In this document: piece by piece, positions 36,814-45,168 of the stretch
Layout: each line of letters starts with the position of its first letter
Numbering within the stretch: position 1 is the stretch's first letter
NCBI GenBank assembly: GCA_963542625.1
Contig: CAUTXO010000006.1
Coordinates: forward strand, 1 to 56,780
Reading direction: 5' to 3'
DNA: 56,780 nt
Origin: CAUTXO01 sp963542625
Lineage (GTDB): Bacteria; Campylobacterota; Campylobacteria; Campylobacterales; SZUA-545
Program-made: the position numbers and the translations under genes
Notes under the pieces: model-generated
Told to the model about the DNA's origin: nothing
What the model saw: only the letters and a program-made list of their open reading frames with translations
Databases searched by the model: none

Positions 36814-37434
36814 ATGTTTAACGGACTTATTAGAGAAATTGCGCGCGTGAAGGGCTTTGACGGCACAAATCTTGATTTGCTAGCCGCGCACAAGCCGCGC
36901 ATTGGCGATAGCATTGCGGTTAATGGCGCGTGCTTGACGGTTACGGACGTATTTTCGGGTGGCTTCAGGGTGCAAATTGCGCGGGAGAGCAAGGGCATTT
37001 TGGCGCTGGAAAATTACGCGCGCGCTGTGCATATTGAGCCGGCAATGCAGCTTGGGGAGCGGATTGACGGGCATTTGCTCCAAGGGCACGTCGATTGCAC
37101 GGGCACGATTTTAGAAATCCAAGAATTCGCAGACGGCAGGGAGTTTTTCGTCGAAGTTGATGAAAAATTTATGCCGTTCATCGCGCACAAGGGCTTCATT
37201 GCCATTGACGGCGTGAGCCTGACGATAAACGAAGTATTCAAGCGCTCGTTTCGCCTAACGATTATCCACCATACGTTTTTTAATACGCTTTTTGCAAGCT
37301 ACACCGCCAAGCGGCGAGTTAATATAGAAACGGATCTGTTCGCGCGCTATGCGGCAAATATTTTGCTCCGCCGCGATAGCTTTCGCGATAGCCTTTCGTG
37401 GGACGCGGTGGAAAAAATTATGAGCCTTTATTAG
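36814..37434 (+). CDS. ribE: Riboflavin synthase alpha chain
   Basis: A 206-residue enzyme that converts two 6,7-dimethyl-8-ribityllumazine molecules into riboflavin plus a pyrimidine. Two tandem lumazine-binding domains are seen: M-F-N-G-L-I at the start with V-N-G-A-C-L-T-V (about 43-50), and again D-G-V-S-L-T-I-N (about 140-147). The ATG at 36814 begins at the usual family N-terminus; no RBS precedes it and the -10 box lies only 6 nt upstream, so the mRNA may be leaderless. Confidence 0.93.
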   Translation: MFNGLIREIARVKGFDGTNLDLLAAHKPRIGDSIAVNGACLTVTDVFSGGFRVQIARESKGILALENYARAVHIEPAMQLGERIDGHLLQGHVDCTGTILEIQEFADGREFFVEVDEKFMPFIAHKGFIAIDGVSLTINEVFKRSFRLTIIHHTFFNTLFASYTAKRRVNIETDLFARYAANILLRRDSFRDSLSWDAVEKIMSLY

Positions 37435-37439
37435 GCTCT

Positions 37440-38081
37440 TGGCGCAGGAATGGCACCGGACGGGAAATGGCACCGCGCGTTTGCAAAGGTGAGAAATCCC
37501 TAAACGGGGAGCACAATTGCGGCAAGCTCCTGAAAAAAGCATTTTTTATTATCGACGAGATTAATCGCGGCAATTTAAGCAAGATCTTTGGCGAGCTTTT
37601 TGTGCTGATAGAAAACGATTACCGCGGCAGCCCCGTGCTCCTAGCGTATAAAAACGGCAACGATGACGGCATTTTTACCATTCCAGAAAATCTTTACACC
37701 ATCGGCACGATGAATACGGCAGATCGCAGCCTGGCGTTAGTGGATTACGCCCTGCGCCGCCACTTTAGTTTTATAAAAATGAGCCAGAAGCTAGGCGAGA
37801 TCCAAAGTAGATTTAAGCCAAGCGGGCTCGTGAAAGATCTACTAGATCTTGTAGCAAAACTAAACGAAGCCATTTAAAAAGACGCGGATCTAGGCGATGG
37901 CTTTTGCATAGGGCACAGCTATTTTTTAGACGGCGGCGATGTTATTGGCGATGACAAAATAAGCACAATCATCACGCACGAGCTCATTCCTATGGTGGAG
38001 GAGTATTGGTTTGACAACGAAGCAAAACGCAAAGAGTGGGTAGGCAAACTAGACGCAAAAGCACAGCAAATAGCCATATGA
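37440..38081 (+). pseudogene. mcrB: mcrB remnant (McrBC GTPase subunit), 5'-deleted with in-frame stop
   Basis: Only the C-terminal part of a McrB-type AAA+ GTPase remains. From about 37533 it reads through Walker B (F-F-I-I-D-E-I-N-R-G-N), then G-T-M-N-T-A-D-R-S and D-Y-A-L-R-R-H-F. The Walker A motif and whole N-terminal DNA-binding half are missing; the sequence between the ribE stop and 37530 is not recognisable. A TAA at 37875-37877 interrupts the frame, yet the same frame continues with G-F-C-I-G-H-S-Y-F to TGA at 38079, exactly as McrB C-termini do. It overlaps the mcrC start (ATGA). It is clearly non-functional. Confidence 0.88.
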
Positions 38082-39254
38082 CAGCGGGCACGATTTTCAT
38101 CAAAAATATTTATTATATGCTTGCCTACGTGCTAGATAAGGATTATCTGGGGGCAAGGGATTTCATCGAGCCCGAAGCAGGGTTTGAAAACGGGGCGGAT
38201 CTTTTTGCTTTTGTGCTGTCAAAGTTGCTTGGGTATCAGATAAAACACGGGCTAGCGCGCCAATACGTAGAGCAAGCGCAAGATTTGCGCACCCGTGCGC
38301 GGTAAGATTGACCTAGCGGCGACCACCTTGCGCCACCGCCACGCCCGCCGCACGGAGATTGCTTGTGCGGCTGATGAGCTAACGGAAAATAACCCGCCAA
38401 ACCAAATCATCAAAACAGCGGCGCAGATCTTAATAAGGTATGCTAGCCTTGCCACCGAGCGTCAGGCGTTACTAAAAAAGCACCTGCGCTATTTTAGCGG
38501 CGTTAGCACGGTAGATCCTGCTAGCGTGCGTTGGGACGTGCATTTGCAACGCGCGCGTGGGGCGGCTTATGGCGCAATGCTTGAACTTAGCCGCTTTGTG
38601 CTAGAAAATGTGTTTTTTAGCGAGAATGACGGCAGGCGCAAGATCTGTGGCTTTTCTGATGAGCGCGCGCTTGCTGGGATCTATGAGAAATTTATCCGTG
38701 AGTATTACAGGCAAAATAGCAAGAAGCTTGGGATTTTGAACGCTAATGCCGATGAAATCCAGTGGGACGTGCCAGATAGAAAATGCCTGCCAAAGATGAA
38801 AACGGACGTAACGCTCTGGCTTTACTCTAAAAAGCTTATCATCGACGCGAAGTTTTACGGGCACAATATGCAAGAGCGCTACGGCAAGCTTAGCTTTATT
38901 TCTGCCCACATCTACCAAATTTTTGCCTACGTGAAAAATATGGCGGTGCAATGCGGCTGTGATGTGGCCGGTATGCTTCTTTACGCGCGCACGAAGACGA
39001 ATTTTTCACAAAAGGCTGGCACGGCGGGTAGGGCGCAAGACGCCACCACGCAAGACGATGCCGCGCAAGATGAATTTAAGCCTGGAGATTATTGTATGAA
39101 CGGTAGCCGCATTAGCTTTTGCACGCTGGATCTAGACAAGGATTTTAGCGAGATCGAGCAGCAGCTAATAACGATTGCGAATGATTTTGTGCGCCCCGAC
39201 GCTAAGCCTTGCGTAAGATCTAGCCTAGGCTTAGATCTGACGCTCTTTGCTTGA
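38078..39254 (+). pseudogene. mcrC: mcrC remnant (McrBC endonuclease subunit), frameshifted
   Basis: The ATG at 38078 opens an McrC-like protein (N-I-Y-Y-M-L-A-Y) that runs about 75 residues to TAA near 38303. Alignment to the family pattern V-R-G-K-I-D shows one extra C in a CCC run near 38293; removing it joins the first part to a second frame that ends at 39254. The second part keeps the PD-(D/E)xK nuclease core (T-D-V then I-I-D-A-K-F-Y, about 38808-38858). Near the end, GCGCAAGA words at 39036-39070 add a Q-D-rich stretch resembling the local repeats. Single-base damage plus loss of McrB means no active McrBC. Confidence 0.88.
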
Positions 39255-39702
39255 AGATCTAAGCCAAGGCGCGGTGTGAGATCTAGCGTTAGATCTGGTG
39301 CAAGATCTGCGCTTTAGATCTTGCCAAGCGCTAAGATCCAAGCTTGTTTAGAACTGCGCGCATTGTCTTAAGAGCTAAGTCAAATAAGGAGCGCTAGATC
39401 TTGCTTGCTAGGATCTAACGCCAAAGATCTAAGCTAGGCTTTTAGATCTTTAAGACTCTTTGGAGCGGATCTGCAAGCCAAACCTTGCGTAAGATCTAGC
39501 ACTTAGATCTGCCTAAGATCTAGGGCAAGATCCGCGCAAGATCCAGTGCTTAGGCGCGGGATCTAGGGCAAAATCCCGCGCTAGATCCGCCTAAGATCTT
39601 AGGCGTGGATCTTAAGCAAAGCGCGCAAAGCCGTCTGCTAGTTTTTGGTGTTTAGGATCTTTGCGGGCAGTTCTTGCGGGCGGTGCGGTGCGAGATCTGG
39701 CG
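39255..39702. repeat. RGATCY array between mcrC remnant and galE
   Basis: About 450 bp with no gene. A hand count finds 20 GATC sites between 39256 and 39608, all RGATCY. Where dense, the spacing is 11-13 bp (39280, 39292, 39304, 39317; 39493, 39506, 39517, 39529, 39540), with connecting words such as TAGCGC, GGTGCAA and GGGCAA. It reads as a decayed tandem array of a ~12-bp unit. Confidence 0.85.
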
Positions 39703-40722
39703 CTACTGCTTTTTCTCCCACTCGTAGGCGCTTTGGCAGATGAGCTCTAGGCTGTTGTATTTTGGTTTCCAGTTTGTTAGTTGCAGGATTTTTTCGTTGT
39801 TGGCAATTAAGCACGCGGCGTCGCCGGCTCTCCTTGGCGCAACGCTTGCTTGGAAATCCACGCCGGATACCTTTTTGACCGCGTTTATGACGTCTTTTAC
39901 GCTGTAACCGCTTTGGTAGCCAAGGTTAAAAACGGCGCTTTCCCCGTGCTTTAGATACTCGATTGCTTCTAAGTGCGCGGCGGCTAGATCTTGAACGTGA
40001 ATGTAGTCTCTGATGCAAGTGCCGTCTTTGGTAGTGTAGTCGTCGCCGTAAATTTGCATTTTTTCTCTCTTGCCGCAGGCGCATTCGCAGGCAACCTTGA
40101 TTAGGTGCGTGGCGTTTTGGCAAACTTGCCCTATTTGCGGCGAAAGTTTGCCGCCATCGTAGGCGATGTTTGCGCCAGCGACGTTGAAGTAGCGGAAAAT
40201 GACGTATTTGAAGTCTTTGTGCGCGCTCGCGGCGTCTTTTATGACCGCTTCGCTTAGCATTTTACTTGCGCCATAGGGGTTGATTGGCAAAAGCGGGTAG
40301 TTTTCATCAGCGCCGCTTGCGGGCAACTCTCGCGGCTCGCCATACACGGCGGCGGTGCTTGAAAAAATGAAGTTTTTCACGCCTGCTTTGACGGCTTTAT
40401 CCACCAAATTTATCGTGTTTGTGGTGTTATTCATATAGTATTTGAGCGGATCGGCAACGGACTCACTAACGACGATACTAGCGGCAAAATGCACGATGGC
40501 GTCGATTTTCTCTTGGGTTAGCAGCGCCTCCACCCCCGCAAAATCCTTAAGATCTAGCCTGATGAAGCTAAATTTTCTGATTTTCTGCAAAAAATCTATT
40601 GCCCTTTGGCTACCGGTTGAGAGATTGTCAAGCGCAAATATTTCGTGGCTTGTGTTTTGCAAGATCTCTAGCATAAAGTGAGATCCGATGTAACCAGCAG
40701 CCCCCGTAACTAAAATTTTCAT
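39703..40722 (-). CDS. galE: UDP-glucose 4-epimerase
   Basis: A 339-residue short-chain dehydrogenase-type epimerase. The NAD-binding motif G-A-A-G-Y-I-G-S-H is at residues 7-15; the catalytic set includes S-S-T-A-A-V-Y-G and Y-G-A-S-K (about residue 150), and R-Y-F-N-V-A-G-A. It interconverts UDP-glucose/UDP-galactose (or the N-acetyl forms) for surface polysaccharides. It lies 12 nt after mreC and probably ends that operon. Confidence 0.94.
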   Translation of the reverse strand: MKILVTGAAGYIGSHFMLEILQNTSHEIFALDNLSTGSQRAIDFLQKIRKFSFIRLDLKDFAGVEALLTQEKIDAIVHFAASIVVSESVADPLKYYMNNTTNTINLVDKAVKAGVKNFIFSSTAAVYGEPRELPASGADENYPLLPINPYGASKMLSEAVIKDAASAHKDFKYVIFRYFNVAGANIAYDGGKLSPQIGQVCQNATHLIKVACECACGKREKMQIYGDDYTTKDGTCIRDYIHVQDLAAAHLEAIEYLKHGESAVFNLGYQSGYSVKDVINAVKKVSGVDFQASVAPRRAGDAACLIANNEKILQLTNWKPKYNSLELICQSAYEWEKKQ

Positions 40723-40734
40723 TCGTGTCCTTTG

Positions 40735-41496
40735 TTATTTTGTTTTTAGCACCAAGTAGAAGTAGTCGGGTTTGAGTGAGTCGTAAAAGGGCGTCATTTC
40801 AACTTCTTTGTAAAGGTTTAGGTTGCGCACTTTGGTGACCTTGCCGACTTTTAGCCCTTCAAAAAATATGCCGTCAAGCCCGGATGTAAAGACTTCATCG
40901 CCGACTTTCACGTCCGCCCAAGACGGGATGTAGCGCACCACCATTAGGTTTCTTCTTTTGCCAATGGCAACGCCTGGGTATTCTTTTTTGCCAACATAAA
41001 CGGCGTAGGAGCATTTGCTATCGCCATTTAAGAGCGCTAAGCTTTGCAAACCGTTGCTTTTTATCACAATGCCCGCGGCTACGTTGTTGTAGATTAGCCC
41101 GTAGATCTTGGAAGTGTTGAAGTCGCTAAAATCTATCCAGATCTTGTTGAAATCCGGCAGTGAAGCGTATGAAACAGCGCGCACGGTTAGGACTTCTGGC
41201 GCCATTTTGTTTGAGTATTTTTTAAGGCGCGAGAGATTAATTACTTCTTTGGCAAACGCATCAAGCGTTACGGCTTCTTTTTTGAGCCGCTCATTTTCTT
41301 CTTTTAGCGTTTCTATAAGGCTTGCTTGGTGAAAATGCCTTTGCGAAAAGTTTGCAATGCTTTGCCTGACTTGCTCGAACTTAATCTTGATGTAGTTTGA
41401 CACGCCCAAAATTGGCGTGTGTGAAAAAAAATCCAACTTAAAAAACGCAAATATTATAGTCACCGCGGCTACTATAAGCGCAATTTTTTTAGTCAT
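40735..41496 (-). CDS. mreC: Rod shape-determining protein MreC
   Basis: A 253-residue inner-membrane protein with one N-terminal transmembrane segment, a coiled-coil (about 55-95, E-T-L-K-E-E-N-E-R-L-K-K) and a periplasmic beta-domain. It anchors the elongasome with MreB. Its start overlaps the mreB end by 8 nt. Confidence 0.92.
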   Translation of the reverse strand: MTKKIALIVAAVTIIFAFFKLDFFSHTPILGVSNYIKIKFEQVRQSIANFSQRHFHQASLIETLKEENERLKKEAVTLDAFAKEVINLSRLKKYSNKMAPEVLTVRAVSYASLPDFNKIWIDFSDFNTSKIYGLIYNNVAAGIVIKSNGLQSLALLNGDSKCSYAVYVGKKEYPGVAIGKRRNLMVVRYIPSWADVKVGDEVFTSGLDGIFFEGLKVGKVTKVRNLNLYKEVEMTPFYDSLKPDYFYLVLKTK

Positions 41497-42526
41497 AAGC
41501 TATTCGTTGGAGCAAGTCAATCTCTTCTAGCACTCTGCCCGTGCCCTTTGCCACGGCAAGTAAGGGCTCGTCGGCTATATAAACGGGCAGTTTGATTGAG
41601 TCGGAAAAAAACCTATCAATGCCCTTAAGAAGCGCGCCGCCGCCTGTTAGGACGATGCCGTTTTCTACTATATCGCCCGCAAGATCTGGTGGGGTAACTT
41701 CAAGCACGTCTTTAAGCGCTTCAAGCATATCTCTTAGCACGTCTTTAAGCGCTTCTCTGGCGTCTTCGCCCGTGAATTCTATGGTGGATAAAAAGCCCGT
41801 AACTTGATCTCTACCATTTACAAACATAGAAAGATCATCTTGAATGCTAGAGGATGCGTTGCCTATGTTGATTTTTACTTCTTCGGCGACCCTTTCGCCT
41901 ATTAAAAGGTTGTATTTGCGCTTGATGTAATCGATGATTGCCATATCCATTTTATCGCCGGCTAGGCGTATGGATTTTGAAATTACAAGCCCACCGAGTG
42001 AGACGACGCCAATTTCTGTCGTGCCGCCGCCAATATCCACCACCAAACTTCCCTTTGGCTCTTTAACCGGTAGCCCCGCGCCAATTGCCGCCGCCATTGG
42101 TTCTTCTACCAAAAATACATCGCGCGCGCCCGCACTCATAGCAGATTCCCTAATCGCCTTGCGCTCAACCTGTGTTACGCCATAAGGCACGCCGATGACT
42201 ACGCGCGGGCGGATAAACGTGGAGCGGTTATGCACCTTTTCCATAAAGTAGCGGATCATCTTTTCCGTCATTTCAAAATCCGCTATAACGCCGTCTTTCA
42301 TCGGGCGAATGGCGACGATAGATCCAGGCGTTTTGCCGACCATATCTTTGGCGTCTTTACCGACGGCTAGAATGTTATTCCCGCCTTGGCTACCCTTTTG
42401 CACCGCAACAACAGAGGGCTCGTTTATCACGACGCCCTTGCCTTTTACCATCACAACCGTATTGGCTGTCCCAAGATCTATGGCGATATCGTTTGAAAAT
42501 ATCCCGATTAATTTATCTAGTATCAT
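41489..42526 (-). CDS. mreB: Rod shape-determining protein MreB
   Basis: A 345-residue bacterial actin. Phosphate-1 motif D-L-G-T-A-N-T (about 17-23), phosphate-2 motif D-I-G-G-G-T-T-E (about 165) and the adenosine motif T-G-G-G-A-L-L are all present. It guides lateral wall synthesis. mreB-mreC with clpX upstream is the Campylobacter arrangement. Confidence 0.97.
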   Translation of the reverse strand: MILDKLIGIFSNDIAIDLGTANTVVMVKGKGVVINEPSVVAVQKGSQGGNNILAVGKDAKDMVGKTPGSIVAIRPMKDGVIADFEMTEKMIRYFMEKVHNRSTFIRPRVVIGVPYGVTQVERKAIRESAMSAGARDVFLVEEPMAAAIGAGLPVKEPKGSLVVDIGGGTTEIGVVSLGGLVISKSIRLAGDKMDMAIIDYIKRKYNLLIGERVAEEVKINIGNASSSIQDDLSMFVNGRDQVTGFLSTIEFTGEDAREALKDVLRDMLEALKDVLEVTPPDLAGDIVENGIVLTGGGALLKGIDRFFSDSIKLPVYIADEPLLAVAKGTGRVLEEIDLLQRIAYD

Positions 42527-42534
42527 CTCTGCAC

Positions 42535-43767
42535 CTACGCACTTTTTTTGTTATTTTTTATCTTAATATAAAGCGGCTTTTGTTTTTTTAAAACGCAGTT
42601 TTTGTTTATGACAATCTCGTATCCCTTTAGCTCGGGCAATTCATACATCGTATCTAGCATAATTTCTTCCATTATCGCTCGCAAGCCGCGCGCGCCCGTT
42701 TTACGTGTGATAGCAAGTTGCGCAATTTCTTGCAAGGCCTCGTCGTCAAAACTGAGCTTTGCATCATCCATTTCAAAAAGTTTTTTGTATTGTTTAGTAA
42801 GAGCGTTTTTTGGCTCGGTTAAAATGCGCGCTAGATCAAAGGCATCAAGCTCTTTTAGCGTGGAGATTATATGCAAGCGCCCTAGCAACTCTGGGATCAT
42901 ACCGTAAGAGATGAGATCATCAACTTCCAAATTTTCAAGCAAAAAGTTTTCATTTATAGGTTTTTGCGCTTGATTAAACCCAAGTGTGTTTTTGCCAACG
43001 CGTCTTGCTACGATATCATCTAGCCCGTCAAACGCCCCGCCTGCGATGAATAAAATATCTTTTGTATCTATTTGTATGAAGTCTTGGTTTGGGTGTTTTC
43101 TGCCACCTTTGGCGCTGACATTAACCACACTTCCTTCAATGATCTTAAGCAGCGCCTGCTGCACGCCTTCGCCGCTTACGTCGCGCGTGATGGATCTATT
43201 CTCCCCAAGCCTTGCTATCTTGTCTATTTCGTCAATAAAAATAATGCCTTTTTGCGCCTTTTGCACGTCCCCGCCTGCTGCTTGCAAGAGCTTTGTTAGG
43301 ATATTTTCCACATCTTCGCCAACGTAGCCAGCTTCTGTAAGGCTCGTTGCGTCGCTAATGGCGATAGGCACGTTTAGGTATTTTGCTATCGTTTGCGCCA
43401 TAAGCGTTTTGCCGCTGCCCGTTGGCCCAACTAGCAAAATATTGGATTTTTCAACGTAAGTTTCGTCCTTTTCGCTCGCCTTTGCTTGCCTAAAGATCCG
43501 CTTGTAGTGATTATAAACGCCGATGGAAAGCACCTTTTTTGCCTTGTCTTGCCCGACGATGTATTCATCAAGCACGGATTTAAGCTTTTTTGGCGTGAGC
43601 TCGGCTAGATCTAGATCTGCGCCTGCGTCCTTTTCTGGCGCGCCGCTAAAGATCTCGCTTGCAACCTTTACGCAATTTTTGCATATGCAAACGTTGTTTT
43701 GCGCTACCAAAACCGGATTATCCGGCGTTTCTTGCGCCCCGCAAAAGTTGCATTCTTTATTCTTCAT
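42535..43767 (-). CDS. clpX: ATP-dependent protease ATPase subunit ClpX
   Basis: A 410-residue AAA+ unfoldase. The N-terminal zinc domain has C-x2-C...C-x2-C (residues ~5-35), Walker A is G-P-T-G-S-G-K-T (about 112), Walker B is I-I-F-I-D-E-I-D-K (about 175), and sensor 2 G-A-R-G-L-R is near 365. It delivers substrates to ClpP. The linker after the zinc domain contains A-D-L-D-L, encoded by two abutting AGATCT sites at about 43607-43618, a small case of the repeat entering a gene. Confidence 0.96.
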   Translation of the reverse strand: MKNKECNFCGAQETPDNPVLVAQNNVCICKNCVKVASEIFSGAPEKDAGADLDLAELTPKKLKSVLDEYIVGQDKAKKVLSIGVYNHYKRIFRQAKASEKDETYVEKSNILLVGPTGSGKTLMAQTIAKYLNVPIAISDATSLTEAGYVGEDVENILTKLLQAAGGDVQKAQKGIIFIDEIDKIARLGENRSITRDVSGEGVQQALLKIIEGSVVNVSAKGGRKHPNQDFIQIDTKDILFIAGGAFDGLDDIVARRVGKNTLGFNQAQKPINENFLLENLEVDDLISYGMIPELLGRLHIISTLKELDAFDLARILTEPKNALTKQYKKLFEMDDAKLSFDDEALQEIAQLAITRKTGARGLRAIMEEIMLDTMYELPELKGYEIVINKNCVLKKQKPLYIKIKNNKKSA

Positions 43768-44542
43768 CTTTTGTTCTTTTCGTTGGTATTCCCCGCTGTG
43801 AATTTATGACAAACTCGCAAAGGTTTTTAATGAGCCTATTATCGTGCTGCGCGAGTAGATCTTTAGCTGCTTCTTTGGGGCTTTCGTTGCTTCTAAAAAG
43901 CCTTTTGTATATCGGTTTTAGTAAATCGACGCTCTCTCTGCCTAGGTTTCTGCGCAAGCCAATGGCGTTTAGCCCGCGCAAAAAGGCTCTGTTGCCCTCA
44001 AGCAGGCAATAAGGCGGCGCGTCTTGTGCTAGCGCGCTTGCTCCGCCAATCATACAAAATTCCCCAATCTTGCAAAACTGATGAATGGCGCTTGCTCCGC
44101 CGATGACGACGTTATTTGCAACTTCCACGTGCCCGGCTAAGACGGCAAAGTTTGCAATGACGGTGTTTGCGCCAATTTGCACGTCGTGCCCTAGGTGGCA
44201 ATGCCCCATAATCAGGCAATTATCGCCAATGCGCGTTACGCCACCGCCCCCAACTGTGCCCGTGTTTATTTGCGTAAATTCCCGAATACGCGTGTTTGCG
44301 CCGATGATTAGGCGCGTTGGCTCGCCCTTATATTTAAGATCTTGCGGCGGCGTTCCAAGCGAAACAAGGGGCGAAATCGCCGTATTTTCTCCAATTTCTG
44401 TGAGCCCTTCGATGTGCGCGCCGTGCCCCACCTTTGCGCCCCGCGCCAAACGCACGCCACGCCCGATGAAAGCCCCCGCGCCAATTTGCACGCCATCTGC
44501 TATCTCTGCTCCGCTCTCAATAACGGCGGTTTTGTCTATCAT
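43757..44542 (-). CDS. lpxA: UDP-N-acetylglucosamine O-acyltransferase
   Basis: A 261-residue left-handed beta-helix enzyme, first step of lipid A synthesis. Hexapeptide repeats ([I/V]-G-x-x) run through residues 1-190, with the catalytic histidine region G-H-C-H-L-G-H-D at about residue 117. It overlaps clpX by 11 nt and fabZ by 4 nt. Confidence 0.95.
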   Translation of the reverse strand: MIDKTAVIESGAEIADGVQIGAGAFIGRGVRLARGAKVGHGAHIEGLTEIGENTAISPLVSLGTPPQDLKYKGEPTRLIIGANTRIREFTQINTGTVGGGGVTRIGDNCLIMGHCHLGHDVQIGANTVIANFAVLAGHVEVANNVVIGGASAIHQFCKIGEFCMIGGASALAQDAPPYCLLEGNRAFLRGLNAIGLRRNLGRESVDLLKPIYKRLFRSNESPKEAAKDLLAQHDNRLIKNLCEFVINSQRGIPTKRTKDEE

Positions 44543-44982
44543 TTATCCATTACCATTGCTTTTAGTTCGGCTTCACAAGCTAGCTCGTTATCCACGTAAG
44601 CCTTGCCGTCTAGCACCCAAACGCTCCCCTTGCGCTTAATGACGGAAATTTTATAATCAAGCCTGTCGCCAGGGCGGATTGGCTTTCTAAACTTTGCTCT
44701 ATCTACGCTCATAAAATACACGACCTTATTCGCCGCTTCTTCGTGCGTCATTTCGCCCTCATAAAAGGCTAGCACAGCGCCAGCTTGCGCCATTCCTTCG
44801 ATAATCATCACGCCCGGGTAGATCGGGTGGCCCGGAAAATGCCCGCCAAAAACCGGCTCTGAAATGGATATGTTTTTGTAAGCTTCTACGAATTCGCCGG
44901 GTTTAACGTTTGTAACTCTATCCACCAGCAAAAAGGGGTATCTGTGCGGAAGGATCTTTTGAATTCCTGTGATGTCAATCAT
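44539..44982 (-). CDS. fabZ: 3-hydroxyacyl-ACP dehydratase FabZ
   Basis: A 147-residue hot-dog fold dehydratase of fatty-acid elongation. The conserved start L-P-H-R-Y-P-F-L-L-V-D-R and the active-site block G-H-F-P-G-H-P-x-x-P-G-V (about 48-60, catalytic His, then Glu in I-I-E-G-M-A-Q) are present. RBS AAGGAA lies before the ATG. It is first in the fabZ-lpxA-clpX-mreB-mreC-galE operon. Confidence 0.96.
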   Translation of the reverse strand: MIDITGIQKILPHRYPFLLVDRVTNVKPGEFVEAYKNISISEPVFGGHFPGHPIYPGVMIIEGMAQAGAVLAFYEGEMTHEEAANKVVYFMSVDRAKFRKPIRPGDRLDYKISVIKRKGSVWVLDGKAYVDNELACEAELKAMVMDK

Positions 44983-45168
44983 AGCGTTCCTTAAGCAAAA
45001 AAGTCCGTTATTCTAACTCATAAGCACTAAAACTATTTACAAGCGCGGGCTATAGATCTTGGATCTTGCGCGGATCTTGGCTTAAGATCTTTGGCTAGTT
45101 GGCGCTAGACTTGTGCCGATCTTAAAGCCTAGATCTAGCCTAGATCTTGGCTAGGATCTCTGCGCTGC
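44983..45168. repeat. fabZ promoter region and RGATCY cluster
   Basis: On the minus strand a TAGAAT at 45015-45010 is a possible -10 for the fabZ operon. The rest, 45054-45168, contains eight or nine GATC sites; all but one (CGATCT near 45118) are RGATCY. It separates fabZ from the stop of the downstream dynamin gene. Confidence 0.6.

Noticed and set aside
39255..39702. Replication origin with Dam/SeqA-type GATC cluster
   Set aside because: The same clusters occur in many gaps and inside genes across the window, and no DnaA boxes, dnaA or AT-rich unwinding element accompany them.
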